NCBI GenBank assembly: GCA_934555855.1
Contig: CAKTFL010000091.1
Location: forward strand, 1 to 7,922
Direction of reading: 5' to 3'
From: an uncultured Sphingomonas sp.
GTDB taxonomy: Bacteria; Pseudomonadota; Alphaproteobacteria; Sphingomonadales; Sphingomonadaceae
DNA length: 7,922 nt
A program made the position numbers and the translations under genes. Position 1 is the first letter of the stretch. Each line of letters opens with the position of its first letter. Under the pieces are notes generated by a model, which worked only from the letters and a program-made list of their open reading frames with translations, was not told the origin of the DNA and did not search any database. Shown piece after piece: positions 1 through 5,904 of the stretch.

Positions 1-1282
1 CGGCCCGTTCGCGACGCGCCAGCTCGCCGACCTGACCACCCGCTATGGCGACCTGCACCCCGACGTCCAGAAGCAGCGGCAGCAGCTTGCCGATATCCGC
101 TCCCAGCTGAAGGTGGAGATCGCGCGCGTCATCTCCAGCCTCAGCGCGGAGGCGTCGGCTTCCCGCTCGCGCCTGGACTCGCTGGTCGGCAGCCGCGCGA
201 GTGCCACGGGAGCGCTCGCGGGCGCCAACAAGGCCCAGGTCGGCCTGCTGGAGCTGGAGCGGCGGGCAGAGGCGGCACGGACGATCTACAACGCATTCCT
301 GAACCGTTCCAAGGAGACGGTGTCGCAGGAAGGACTGATGCAGCCCGACGCGCGGATCGTCGCCCTGTCGCGCACCCCTACTTTCCCCTATGCGCCGAAC
401 TACTTCCTGTCGTTTGCCCTGGGCCTGGTCGTGGCGCTGCTCGCGGGCCTCGGTGCCGTGGCGGTGACGGAGTATCTCGACTCGGGCATCAGGACCAAGC
501 TGGACGTGGAGCGGCGCCTGCGGGTCCGCTACCTCGGCGCGGTGCCGGAACTCAAATCCACCCTTGGCCGGATGCGTAGCACCCAGCCGCCGGAAGATTA
601 CCTGCTTGACCATCCCATGTCGGCCTTTGCCGAGGCGGTGCGGGGGCTCAGGGCCAATCTGGCCGGGCGTTCCGGAAAGACGCCGCAGGTGATCGCCATA
701 ACCTCCGCCTTGCCGCGCGAGGGAAAGTCGACCACGTCCATCTCGCTTGCCCGCACGATCGCGGAAAGCGGCGCGCGGACCATCCTGGTCGATTGCGACA
801 TCCGCCGCCGCTCGACCAGCGCCGCACTGCTGCCCGACGGCAGCGACGGGCTGCTCGGCTATCTGGCCGGCGAACGGCCGCTGGAGCAGGCCGTGGTGAA
901 GGATCCGCGCAGCGACCTGGACGTGCTCGGCACGACGGTGCCGCCCCAACACGTGCGCGATCTGTTTGCCGAGAACCAGCTTGGCCAGGTCCTCGCCGAC
1001 CTCCGGTCCAGATACGACGTCATCGTGCTCGACACCGCGCCGGTGCTGGGCATTGCCGAAAGCCGGATCGTTGCCGCCGCGGCGGACGCGACCATCATGC
1101 TGGCGCGCTGGCGGTCCACCTCCGTTGCCGCGGCCGATGCGGCGGTCGAGATCCTGGTGGACGCGCACGTCAAGCTTCGCGGCGTCGCCCTCACCCTGGT
1201 CAACATCCGCAAATATGCCAGCACCGGCCAGGGCGACATGTACAGCTATCACAAGAAGTTCACGGGCTATTACCAGAACTGA
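1..1282 (+). CDS. Polysaccharide co-polymerase / BY-kinase (Wzc/ExoP/GumC-type), 3' part
   Basis: This is an inner-membrane chain-length regulator fused to a bacterial tyrosine kinase, acting in Wzx/Wzy-dependent polysaccharide assembly. The reading frame is open from the left edge (first full codon at base 2), so the N-terminus is missing; about 426 residues remain of a family usually around 700 or more. In order it shows a periplasmic coiled-coil end containing RYGDLHPDVQ, a proline-rich SRTPTFPYAPN stretch, and the second transmembrane segment (about 395-465). The cytoplasmic kinase follows: Walker A ALPREGKST (Lys at 725-727), Walker A' ILVDCDIRR (Asp at 791 and 797) and Walker B VIVLDTAP (Asp at 1031). 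The last 22 residues carry five tyrosines (1214, 1241, 1247, 1268, 1271), the usual autophosphorylation cluster. Kinase and co-polymerase are one polypeptide here, unlike the split GelC/GelE arrangement of gellan loci. The GTG at 113 is internal, not the start, because family-type sequence continues upstream in frame. Family assignment is firm; the polymer is unknown. Confidence 0.93.
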   Translation, partial: GPFATRQLADLTTRYGDLHPDVQKQRQQLADIRSQLKVEIARVISSLSAEASASRSRLDSLVGSRASATGALAGANKAQVGLLELERRAEAARTIYNAFLNRSKETVSQEGLMQPDARIVALSRTPTFPYAPNYFLSFALGLVVALLAGLGAVAVTEYLDSGIRTKLDVERRLRVRYLGAVPELKSTLGRMRSTQPPEDYLLDHPMSAFAEAVRGLRANLAGRSGKTPQVIAITSALPREGKSTTSISLARTIAESGARTILVDCDIRRRSTSAALLPDGSDGLLGYLAGERPLEQAVVKDPRSDLDVLGTTVPPQHVRDLFAENQLGQVLADLRSRYDVIVLDTAPVLGIAESRIVAAAADATIMLARWRSTSVAAADAAVEILVDAHVKLRGVALTLVNIRKYASTGQGDMYSYHKKFTGYYQN

Positions 1283-1302
1283 CCGCTCGGCCGGGCCGCT
1301 GT

Positions 1303-1317
1303 CGCGCCGTGGGCGCG
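1303..1317 (+). terminator. Small GC hairpin after the kinase gene
   Basis: CGCGCC-GTG-GGCGCG forms a perfect 6-bp stem with a 3-nt loop, 20 bases after the kinase stop codon. It is followed by GGAGAATTTAG, not a T-run, so it is a weak candidate for an intrinsic terminator. It could instead be a 3'-end stabiliser, or chance in GC-rich DNA. Confidence 0.25.
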
Positions 1318-1323
1318 GGAGAA

Positions 1324-1340
1324 TTTAGAAGAACTTAACC
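1324..1340 (+). promoter_or_regulatory. Candidate CtrA-type binding box
   Basis: TTTA-N7-TTAACC lies 67 bases upstream of the ABC transporter start, in the only AT-rich patch of the 125-bp gap. It differs by one base from the alphaproteobacterial CtrA consensus TTAA-N7-TTAAC and has the correct 7-base spacer. No convincing sigma-70 -35/-10 pair was found beside it. If real, it would put the secretion genes under cell-cycle or CtrA control separate from the upstream kinase gene. This is a motif match only. Confidence 0.3.
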
Positions 1341-1396
1341 ATGCGTCGTTACCCAATCCGGACGGGCCAGCGCGGTTTCCGCGCGACGGCCCTCAC

Positions 1397-1400
1397 GGAG
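1397..1400 (+). promoter_or_regulatory. Ribosome binding site of the ABC transporter gene
   Basis: GGAG sits 7 bases before the ATG at 1408. The next in-frame ATG (1432) has only a pyrimidine-rich stretch upstream, so this site decides the start at 1408. Confidence 0.65.
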
Positions 1401-1407
1401 CGAATAG

Positions 1408-3144
1408 ATGCCGAGCCAGTTCCCCTCCCTCATGTCCGACAACCCGCTGGGCCGAGCGTTACGCGCGTGCCGCCAGCACCTGGTCACCGCGGCGGTGTTC
1501 AGCGCGTTGCTGAACGTGCTGTACCTAGTCCCTTCCCTGTACATGCTTCAGGTCTATGACCGCGTGGTGCCCACCCGCGGGCTGACGACCCTGGCCATGC
1601 TGACGCTGGTGTTCATGTTCGCGATCGCGACGCTGAGCGGGCTGGATTATCTCCGCTCGCGCCTGCTGGTTCGAGCGAGTGCGCGCCTCGATCGCCTGAT
1701 GGCCGGTGAGATCCTGACCGCGCTGTTCCGCGCCGGCAGCACCTCCGCCCAGTCGAGCGTCGCGCTGCGGGAGTTCGACGTGCTACGCCAGACGGTGACG
1801 GGCGCCGGCATACTGGCGCTGCTGGATGCGCCCTGGTCTCCCATCTATATCGGCGTCTGCTTCCTGCTCCACCCGGCGCTGGGCGCCATGGCCCTTGTCG
1901 GCGTCATCATCACGCTGCTGCTCACCTGGCTGAACGAGCGCGCGACCAACCTGCCGCTCAAATACGCCAACAACGCCGCCAACGAAGCCTATATGTCGCT
2001 TGACGGATCACTGGGCGCGGCTGGCGTGGTGCGTGCGCTCGGTATGCGCGGGGCGCTGGTCAACCGGCACCTTGGCGAGCGCGAGAAGAGCCTGATCGCG
2101 CAGGCCCATGCCAGCTTCGGCAGCGCTCGCTACGTCACGCTGATCAAGGGATTCCGCCTGCTGATCGGCTCGCTGGCGCTGGGCCTGGGAGCCCTGCTCG
2201 CGGTCGAGCAGGCCATCTCGCCGGGCGCGATCTTCGCTGCCTCGCTGCTGATCTCGCGCGCACTGGCGCCGATCGAACAGATCAGCGGCGTGTGGAAGCA
2301 GGTGATCCAGGCCCGCTCCGCCCATGCCGGCCTGACCGCGCTGTTCGAGGCCTGCGGACCCGATCGCCCTGCGACCCGGCTGCCCGATCCTGTCGGCCAT
2401 GTCAGCGTCCAGGGCCTCCAGATGGTCTCCCCGGAGCGCGACCGGCTGATCCTGCGCGACATCTCGTTCAACCTGGAACCGGGCGAGCTGCTGGGCGTGC
2501 TGGGGCCAAGCGGCGCGGGCAAGTCCACCCTCGCCCAGATCCTTGCCGGTGCCGTTACACCGTCCAGCGGCGTCGTGCGGCTCGACGGCGCCAATGTCGC
2601 CGACTGGCCGGAGGCGCAGCTGGCGACGGCGATCGCCTATGTCCCGCAGCAGTTCGGGATGCTGCGCGGTACGATCAAGGAGAACATCTCCCGCTTCGCC
2701 ACGCCGGCCGACGAGCCGGAGGCGAATGTGATCGACACGCGCGTCGTTCGCGCCGCCCAGCTCGCCGGCGCCCATGAGTTCATCTTGAACCTTCCCAAGG
2801 CTTACGACACGGAGCTGAGCTGGGGCGGCGCAGGCGTCTCCATGGGCCAGCTCCAGCGGCTCGCCATCGCGCGCGCGCTGTATGTGGCGCCTCAGGTCCT
2901 TGTGATGGACGAGCCCAATGCCGCACTCGATGCCGAGGGCGAGGCACGACTGGACGCCATGATCCGGCAGCTGCGCGAGCAGAAGGTGACGCTGATCATC
3001 ATCGCGCACCGGATCAATATCCTGTCCAGCGCCGACAAGCTGCTGGTGCTCCAGAACGGCACCGTCCGCCATTTCGGCCGCCGCGAAGAGGTCATGCCCC
3101 TTCTCACCCGCCCCGTCGCCGAGCGCCAGACCCGCGCCGCCTGA
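1408..3144 (+). CDS. Type I secretion ABC transporter/permease (PrtD family; AtrD/PrsD-like)
   Basis: This is the inner-membrane ATPase of a type I secretion system, moving an unfolded protein straight to the outside together with a membrane-fusion protein and a TolC-type channel. At 578 residues it has the PrtD-family length: one membrane domain (about residues 20-290, opening with FSALLNVLYLVPSLYMLQVYD) and one nucleotide-binding domain, with no N-terminal peptidase domain. Visible ATPase motifs are Walker A GPSGAGKST (366-374), a Q-loop in AYVPQQFGMLRG, Walker B VLVMDEPNAALD with Asp501 and catalytic Glu502, and the switch His534 in IIAHRINIL. The signature motif is unusual: VSMGQ (477-481) replaces the normal LSGGQ, though the following QRLAIARAL is standard. 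The fusion-protein gene follows after 19 bp, so the two are surely co-transcribed. Homologous pairs lie in Sphingomonas sphingan clusters (atrD/atrB) and Rhizobium EPS loci (prsD/prsE, exporting EPS glycanases). The substrate here is not visible. Confidence 0.93.
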   Translation: MPSQFPSLMSDNPLGRALRACRQHLVTAAVFSALLNVLYLVPSLYMLQVYDRVVPTRGLTTLAMLTLVFMFAIATLSGLDYLRSRLLVRASARLDRLMAGEILTALFRAGSTSAQSSVALREFDVLRQTVTGAGILALLDAPWSPIYIGVCFLLHPALGAMALVGVIITLLLTWLNERATNLPLKYANNAANEAYMSLDGSLGAAGVVRALGMRGALVNRHLGEREKSLIAQAHASFGSARYVTLIKGFRLLIGSLALGLGALLAVEQAISPGAIFAASLLISRALAPIEQISGVWKQVIQARSAHAGLTALFEACGPDRPATRLPDPVGHVSVQGLQMVSPERDRLILRDISFNLEPGELLGVLGPSGAGKSTLAQILAGAVTPSSGVVRLDGANVADWPEAQLATAIAYVPQQFGMLRGTIKENISRFATPADEPEANVIDTRVVRAAQLAGAHEFILNLPKAYDTELSWGGAGVSMGQLQRLAIARALYVAPQVLVMDEPNAALDAEGEARLDAMIRQLREQKVTLIIIAHRINILSSADKLLVLQNGTVRHFGRREEVMPLLTRPVAERQTRAA

Positions 3145-3151
3145 ACCTGTC

Positions 3152-3155
3152 AGGA
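3152..3155 (+). promoter_or_regulatory. Ribosome binding site of the membrane-fusion protein gene
   Basis: AGGA lies 8 bases before the ATG at 3164, inside the 19-bp gap after the transporter stop codon. It supports this start and close operon coupling. Confidence 0.55.
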
Positions 3156-3163
3156 ACATTGCC

Positions 3164-4540
3164 ATGAGCCAGACCATTCTTCTGCCGCCTGCCGGCCAGC
3201 TGCCGGGCCGCCGCACCCCCACCAGCCATTCCGTGCTCGACGACGGCATCAGCACCGAACGCTATTGGGGCTGGGCCATCATCTTCCTGTTTTTCGGCCT
3301 GTTCCTCGGCTGGGCGGCATTCGCCCGGCTGGACGCGGCAGCCTATGCGACCGGCAACATCGCCGTTTCCGGCAGCCGCCAGACGGTTCAGCACCGCGAT
3401 GGTGGCATCGTGTCGGCCATGCATGTCAAGGAAGGCCAGCATGTGAAGGCGGGTCAGGTCCTGATCGAGCTGGGCACGGCAGAGGTCGTCGCCAACGAGC
3501 GCTCGCTTGCAGCCCAGATGATCCAGGCGCGGGCCCTCCGCGCCAGGCTGCTCGCCGAGACGACGCACAGTGCGATGCAGGTCCCCGTCGAATTCGCTGC
3601 GCTGACCGGCGAGCAGCGCGAGGAGGCCAACCGTGCCATGACGCTGCAACGTGCGGAAATGGACGTCCGCCGCCGCGTCATCAGCAATCAGCGTTCCGTG
3701 CTCGGCCAGCAGGCCGCCCAGCTGTCGCAGCAGATTACCGGCATCGACCGGCGCATCCAGGCAAACGGCTCGCAGTCCCAGCTGTTCAACGACGAGCTGA
3801 CCGGCATGAAGGAGCTGGAAGCGCAAGGCTATGCCAGCAAGAACCGCGTTCGCGCGCTGGAACGGTCGGCCGCCGACATCAACGGCCAGACTGGCAGCCT
3901 CGCCGCCTCCGCCGCAGCGGCACGGGCCCAGATCGGGGAAACCCGGATGCAGGCGCTGACCATCGAATCCGACGCAGCCAAGCGCAACAGCGAGGATCTT
4001 CGCGCCGTGGAAGCGCAGATCAACGACCTGGCGCCGCGGTATCGGGCCGCACGCGAGCAGTTGCTGCTGACGCAGATCCGGGCGCCCGTCACCGGCCAGG
4101 TGGTCGGCCTGTCCGTCTTCACGGTGGGCGGCGTGATCGCGCCGGGGCAGAAGCTGATGGACGTCGTTCCCGATGCGGCCTCGCTGGTGATCGAGACGCA
4201 GGTGTCACCCAACGACGCCGACGACCTGCATGTCGGCCAACATGCGGAGGTGCAGGTCGGCGCGCTGCACGATCGCTCGCTGCCGGTGATGGACGCCAGG
4301 CTGACCCGCATCTCGGCCGATGCCTTTCACGACGAGCGGACCGGGCAGTCCTATTACACCGCAACCTTCGAGGTTCCGGCCGCAGTCATCGCCTCCATCA
4401 ACCGCCAGCATGGCAATGGCGACGGGATCAAGGCCGGGCTTCCGGCGCAGGTGCTGGTGCCGTTGCGGAAGCGGACCATGCTTCAATACCTGACCGAGCC
4501 GCTCCACCAGACCCTGTGGCGCAGTTTTCGGGAGCATTGA
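3164..4540 (+). CDS. Type I secretion membrane-fusion protein (HlyD/PrtE family; AtrB/PrsE-like)
   Basis: This is the periplasmic adaptor that bridges the ABC transporter to a TolC-type outer-membrane channel. Its 458 residues match the family length. It has a short cytoplasmic N-terminus, one transmembrane segment at about residues 35-54 (rich in F, L and G), and the first half of a lipoyl-like domain (about 71-103, with HRDGGIVSAMHVKEG). A long Gln/Ala/Arg-rich helical hairpin (about 105-300) follows, then the second lipoyl half beginning at RAPVTGQV (306 onward). The C-terminal beta region ends in YLTEPLHQTLWRSFREH, typical of HlyD-family ends. It is 19 bp downstream of the ABC gene with its own ribosome binding site. 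A strong hairpin follows 6 bp after its stop codon, which probably marks the end of this two-gene secretion unit. No TolC homologue is encoded in the window, so a channel from elsewhere is presumably used. Confidence 0.93.
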   Translation: MSQTILLPPAGQLPGRRTPTSHSVLDDGISTERYWGWAIIFLFFGLFLGWAAFARLDAAAYATGNIAVSGSRQTVQHRDGGIVSAMHVKEGQHVKAGQVLIELGTAEVVANERSLAAQMIQARALRARLLAETTHSAMQVPVEFAALTGEQREEANRAMTLQRAEMDVRRRVISNQRSVLGQQAAQLSQQITGIDRRIQANGSQSQLFNDELTGMKELEAQGYASKNRVRALERSAADINGQTGSLAASAAAARAQIGETRMQALTIESDAAKRNSEDLRAVEAQINDLAPRYRAAREQLLLTQIRAPVTGQVVGLSVFTVGGVIAPGQKLMDVVPDAASLVIETQVSPNDADDLHVGQHAEVQVGALHDRSLPVMDARLTRISADAFHDERTGQSYYTATFEVPAAVIASINRQHGNGDGIKAGLPAQVLVPLRKRTMLQYLTEPLHQTLWRSFREH

Positions 4541-4546
4541 GCGGAA

Positions 4547-4578
4547 AGTTGCGCCGTGTTGATTTACACGGCGCAACT
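4547..4578 (+). terminator. Perfect 13-bp inverted repeat between the secretion pair and the barrel gene
   Basis: AGTTGCGCCGTGT, a 6-base loop TGATTT, then ACACGGCGCAACT: all 13 pairs match. It starts 6 bases after the fusion-protein stop codon and ends 37 bases before the barrel start codon. It is followed by CCCTTCCT instead of a clean T-run, so it may be an imperfect intrinsic terminator, a partial attenuator or an mRNA-end stabiliser. On the opposite strand the same stem is followed by TTTCC. It also argues against any barrel start upstream of 4616, for example the in-frame GTG at 4556, which lies inside the stem. Confidence 0.6.
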
Positions 4579-4605
4579 CCCTTCCTATCACCCCGCGGGT
4601 GAGCA

Positions 4606-4612
4606 GGGAGGA
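4606..4612 (+). promoter_or_regulatory. Strong ribosome binding site of the beta-barrel gene
   Basis: GGGAGGA precedes the ATG at 4616 by 3 bases. It is the strongest Shine-Dalgarno match in the window, and it selects this start, which begins a clean signal peptide. Confidence 0.7.
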
Positions 4613-4615
4613 ACG

Positions 4616-5869
4616 ATGAGGCTCAGGTTTGCCGCTACCACGACGGGTTTCGTGGCACTCATGGCGGCCACCGGAGCGTCAGCGCAAAGCGTCCCTGCCA
4701 ATGTCGGCGTGGCCGACCGGACTCGCTCCGAATATGATCCGGTCGGTGCGCGGCTCGGCAGTTTCATCCTGCTGCCAAGGGTGGAAACGTCGGTCGCCTA
4801 TGACGACAATATCTATGCCGCCCGTGCCGACAAGGTGTCGGACGAGATCCTGACGATCACGCCGGCCGCGCGCCTGTCGTCGCAGTGGCAGCGCAACCGG
4901 CTGGATATCAACGCCCTTTATTCGCGCAATTTCTATGCGAGCCGGGGCAGCGAGAGCAATTCCAACTACCAGGTCGATGCCGCCGGGATTCTGGACGTCA
5001 GCCGCCAGACTCAGGTGCGGTTGCAGGCGCTTGCCGGGCGGTTCATCGAGAGCCGCACCGACATCAACTCCTTTTCCGCCATCGCCAGCCCGACCCGCTT
5101 CACCCGCGTTTCGGGGCGCGCCGGTCTGGATCACCAGTTCAACACCCTGGCGGTGAGTGCCGAAGCCGGTGTGCAGAAGCTGTCCTATTCGGACACGCGG
5201 CTGATCGACAATACCGTGTTCGACCAAAGCTTTCGCGACAACGTTCTGACGGATGGCACCCTGCGGCTTCGGTACGGGTTGCGTACCGGCACCGCCTTCG
5301 TGGTCCAGGTCAGCGCCGACAAGCTGCACTACAACAACGCCCCGCCACCCGTGCTGGGCGCCGTGGCGAATCGGGACACGTCCGGCTACCGGGTCGAGGG
5401 CGGCCTGATCCTGGAGCTGAGCAGCCTCATCTATGGCGATGTCCGGATCGGCTATCTGCATCGCAACACCGCGGATCCGACGATCAAGAACGTCAGCGGT
5501 CTCTCCTTTGCGGCCAATGTGCTGTGGAACGTGACCCCCCTCACCTCCGTCCGCCTTATTGCCAACCGCTCGGTCGAGGACAGCGTCTCGCGGATCGTGG
5601 CCGGCAACCTGCGTAGCCAGGGCACGCTGACAGTCGATCATGAGCTGCTGCGTAACGTCCTGCTGAACGCGAGCGTGAGATACGCCAACATCAGCCCGAT
5701 CGGTCCGGTCTCGGACAGCCAGGAGCTGGAGTTCAGGGCCGGCGCGACTTACTATCTCAACCGCCGGTTCGGCCTGCGCGCCAGTTATCGCCTGTACGAC
5801 CGCTCTTCGAAGGTTTTCCAGGAGTTCACCTCCAACCGCCTGACCGCCACGCTGATCACGCGTTTCTGA
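4616..5869 (+). CDS. Outer-membrane beta-barrel protein (BBP2_2-like putative porin)
   Basis: A 417-residue precursor of an outer-membrane beta-barrel. It opens with a signal peptide (MRLRF, a hydrophobic core, and an ASA cleavage site after residue 23). Then comes the hallmark opening of the BBP2-type barrels found in EPS loci: YDPVGARLGSF (40-50), LPRVETSVAYDDNIYA (from 53) and a following TPAARL strand. The rest alternates polar and hydrophobic residues in strand-turn units with many Tyr, Asn and Arg. The chain ends in LTATLITRF, whose terminal Phe is the classic signal for barrel assembly. There is no TolC-like helical tunnel, so it is not the missing type I secretion channel. Lying between export genes and a Wzy-type polymerase, it may form or assist the outer-membrane exit for the polysaccharide; that role is inferred. 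The start is set by a strong ribosome binding site and the signal peptide. Confidence 0.85.
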   Translation: MRLRFAATTTGFVALMAATGASAQSVPANVGVADRTRSEYDPVGARLGSFILLPRVETSVAYDDNIYAARADKVSDEILTITPAARLSSQWQRNRLDINALYSRNFYASRGSESNSNYQVDAAGILDVSRQTQVRLQALAGRFIESRTDINSFSAIASPTRFTRVSGRAGLDHQFNTLAVSAEAGVQKLSYSDTRLIDNTVFDQSFRDNVLTDGTLRLRYGLRTGTAFVVQVSADKLHYNNAPPPVLGAVANRDTSGYRVEGGLILELSSLIYGDVRIGYLHRNTADPTIKNVSGLSFAANVLWNVTPLTSVRLIANRSVEDSVSRIVAGNLRSQGTLTVDHELLRNVLLNASVRYANISPIGPVSDSQELEFRAGATYYLNRRFGLRASYRLYDRSSKVFQEFTSNRLTATLITRF

Positions 5870-5884
5870 TCGCCTGCGGGCGAT
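5869..5884 (+). other. Hairpin at the barrel stop codon
   Basis: ATCGCC-TGCG-GGCGAT is a perfect 6-bp stem beginning at the last base of the barrel stop codon. A weaker GGGC...GCCC pair (5886-5900) follows, just before the next start codon. There is no T-run. It may modulate read-through or translation of the downstream gene, or be chance. Confidence 0.25.
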
Positions 5885-5904
5885 AGGGCCGATATAGCCC
5901 ACCC

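Noticed and set aside
1341..1559. Small + strand ORF of 72 codons starting in the gap before the ABC gene
   Set aside because: Its ATG touches the CtrA-like box and has only a weak AGAAGAA upstream. Most of it is an out-of-frame copy of the ABC start region with Arg/Pro-rich composition.
2008..3255. 415-codon open frame on the - strand opposite the ABC transporter
   Set aside because: It is a GC-driven antisense shadow. The + strand shows all ABC ATPase motifs over the same bases, and the antisense product has low complexity and no recognisable motif.
3265..4602. 445-codon + strand open frame overlapping the fusion-protein gene
   Set aside because: It is an out-of-frame shadow, Arg/Gly/Ala-rich, and runs through the stop codon and the hairpin. 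The HlyD-family frame is clear.
4556..4615. N-terminal extension of the barrel gene from the GTG at 4556
   Set aside because: The GTG lies inside the 13-bp stem, has no ribosome binding site, and would bury the signal peptide. The ATG at 4616 has a strong site.
4616..5869. The barrel as the TolC component of the type I system
   Set aside because: TolC-type proteins have long helical repeats. This sequence is strand-rich throughout, with the BBP2-type opening and a C-terminal Phe.
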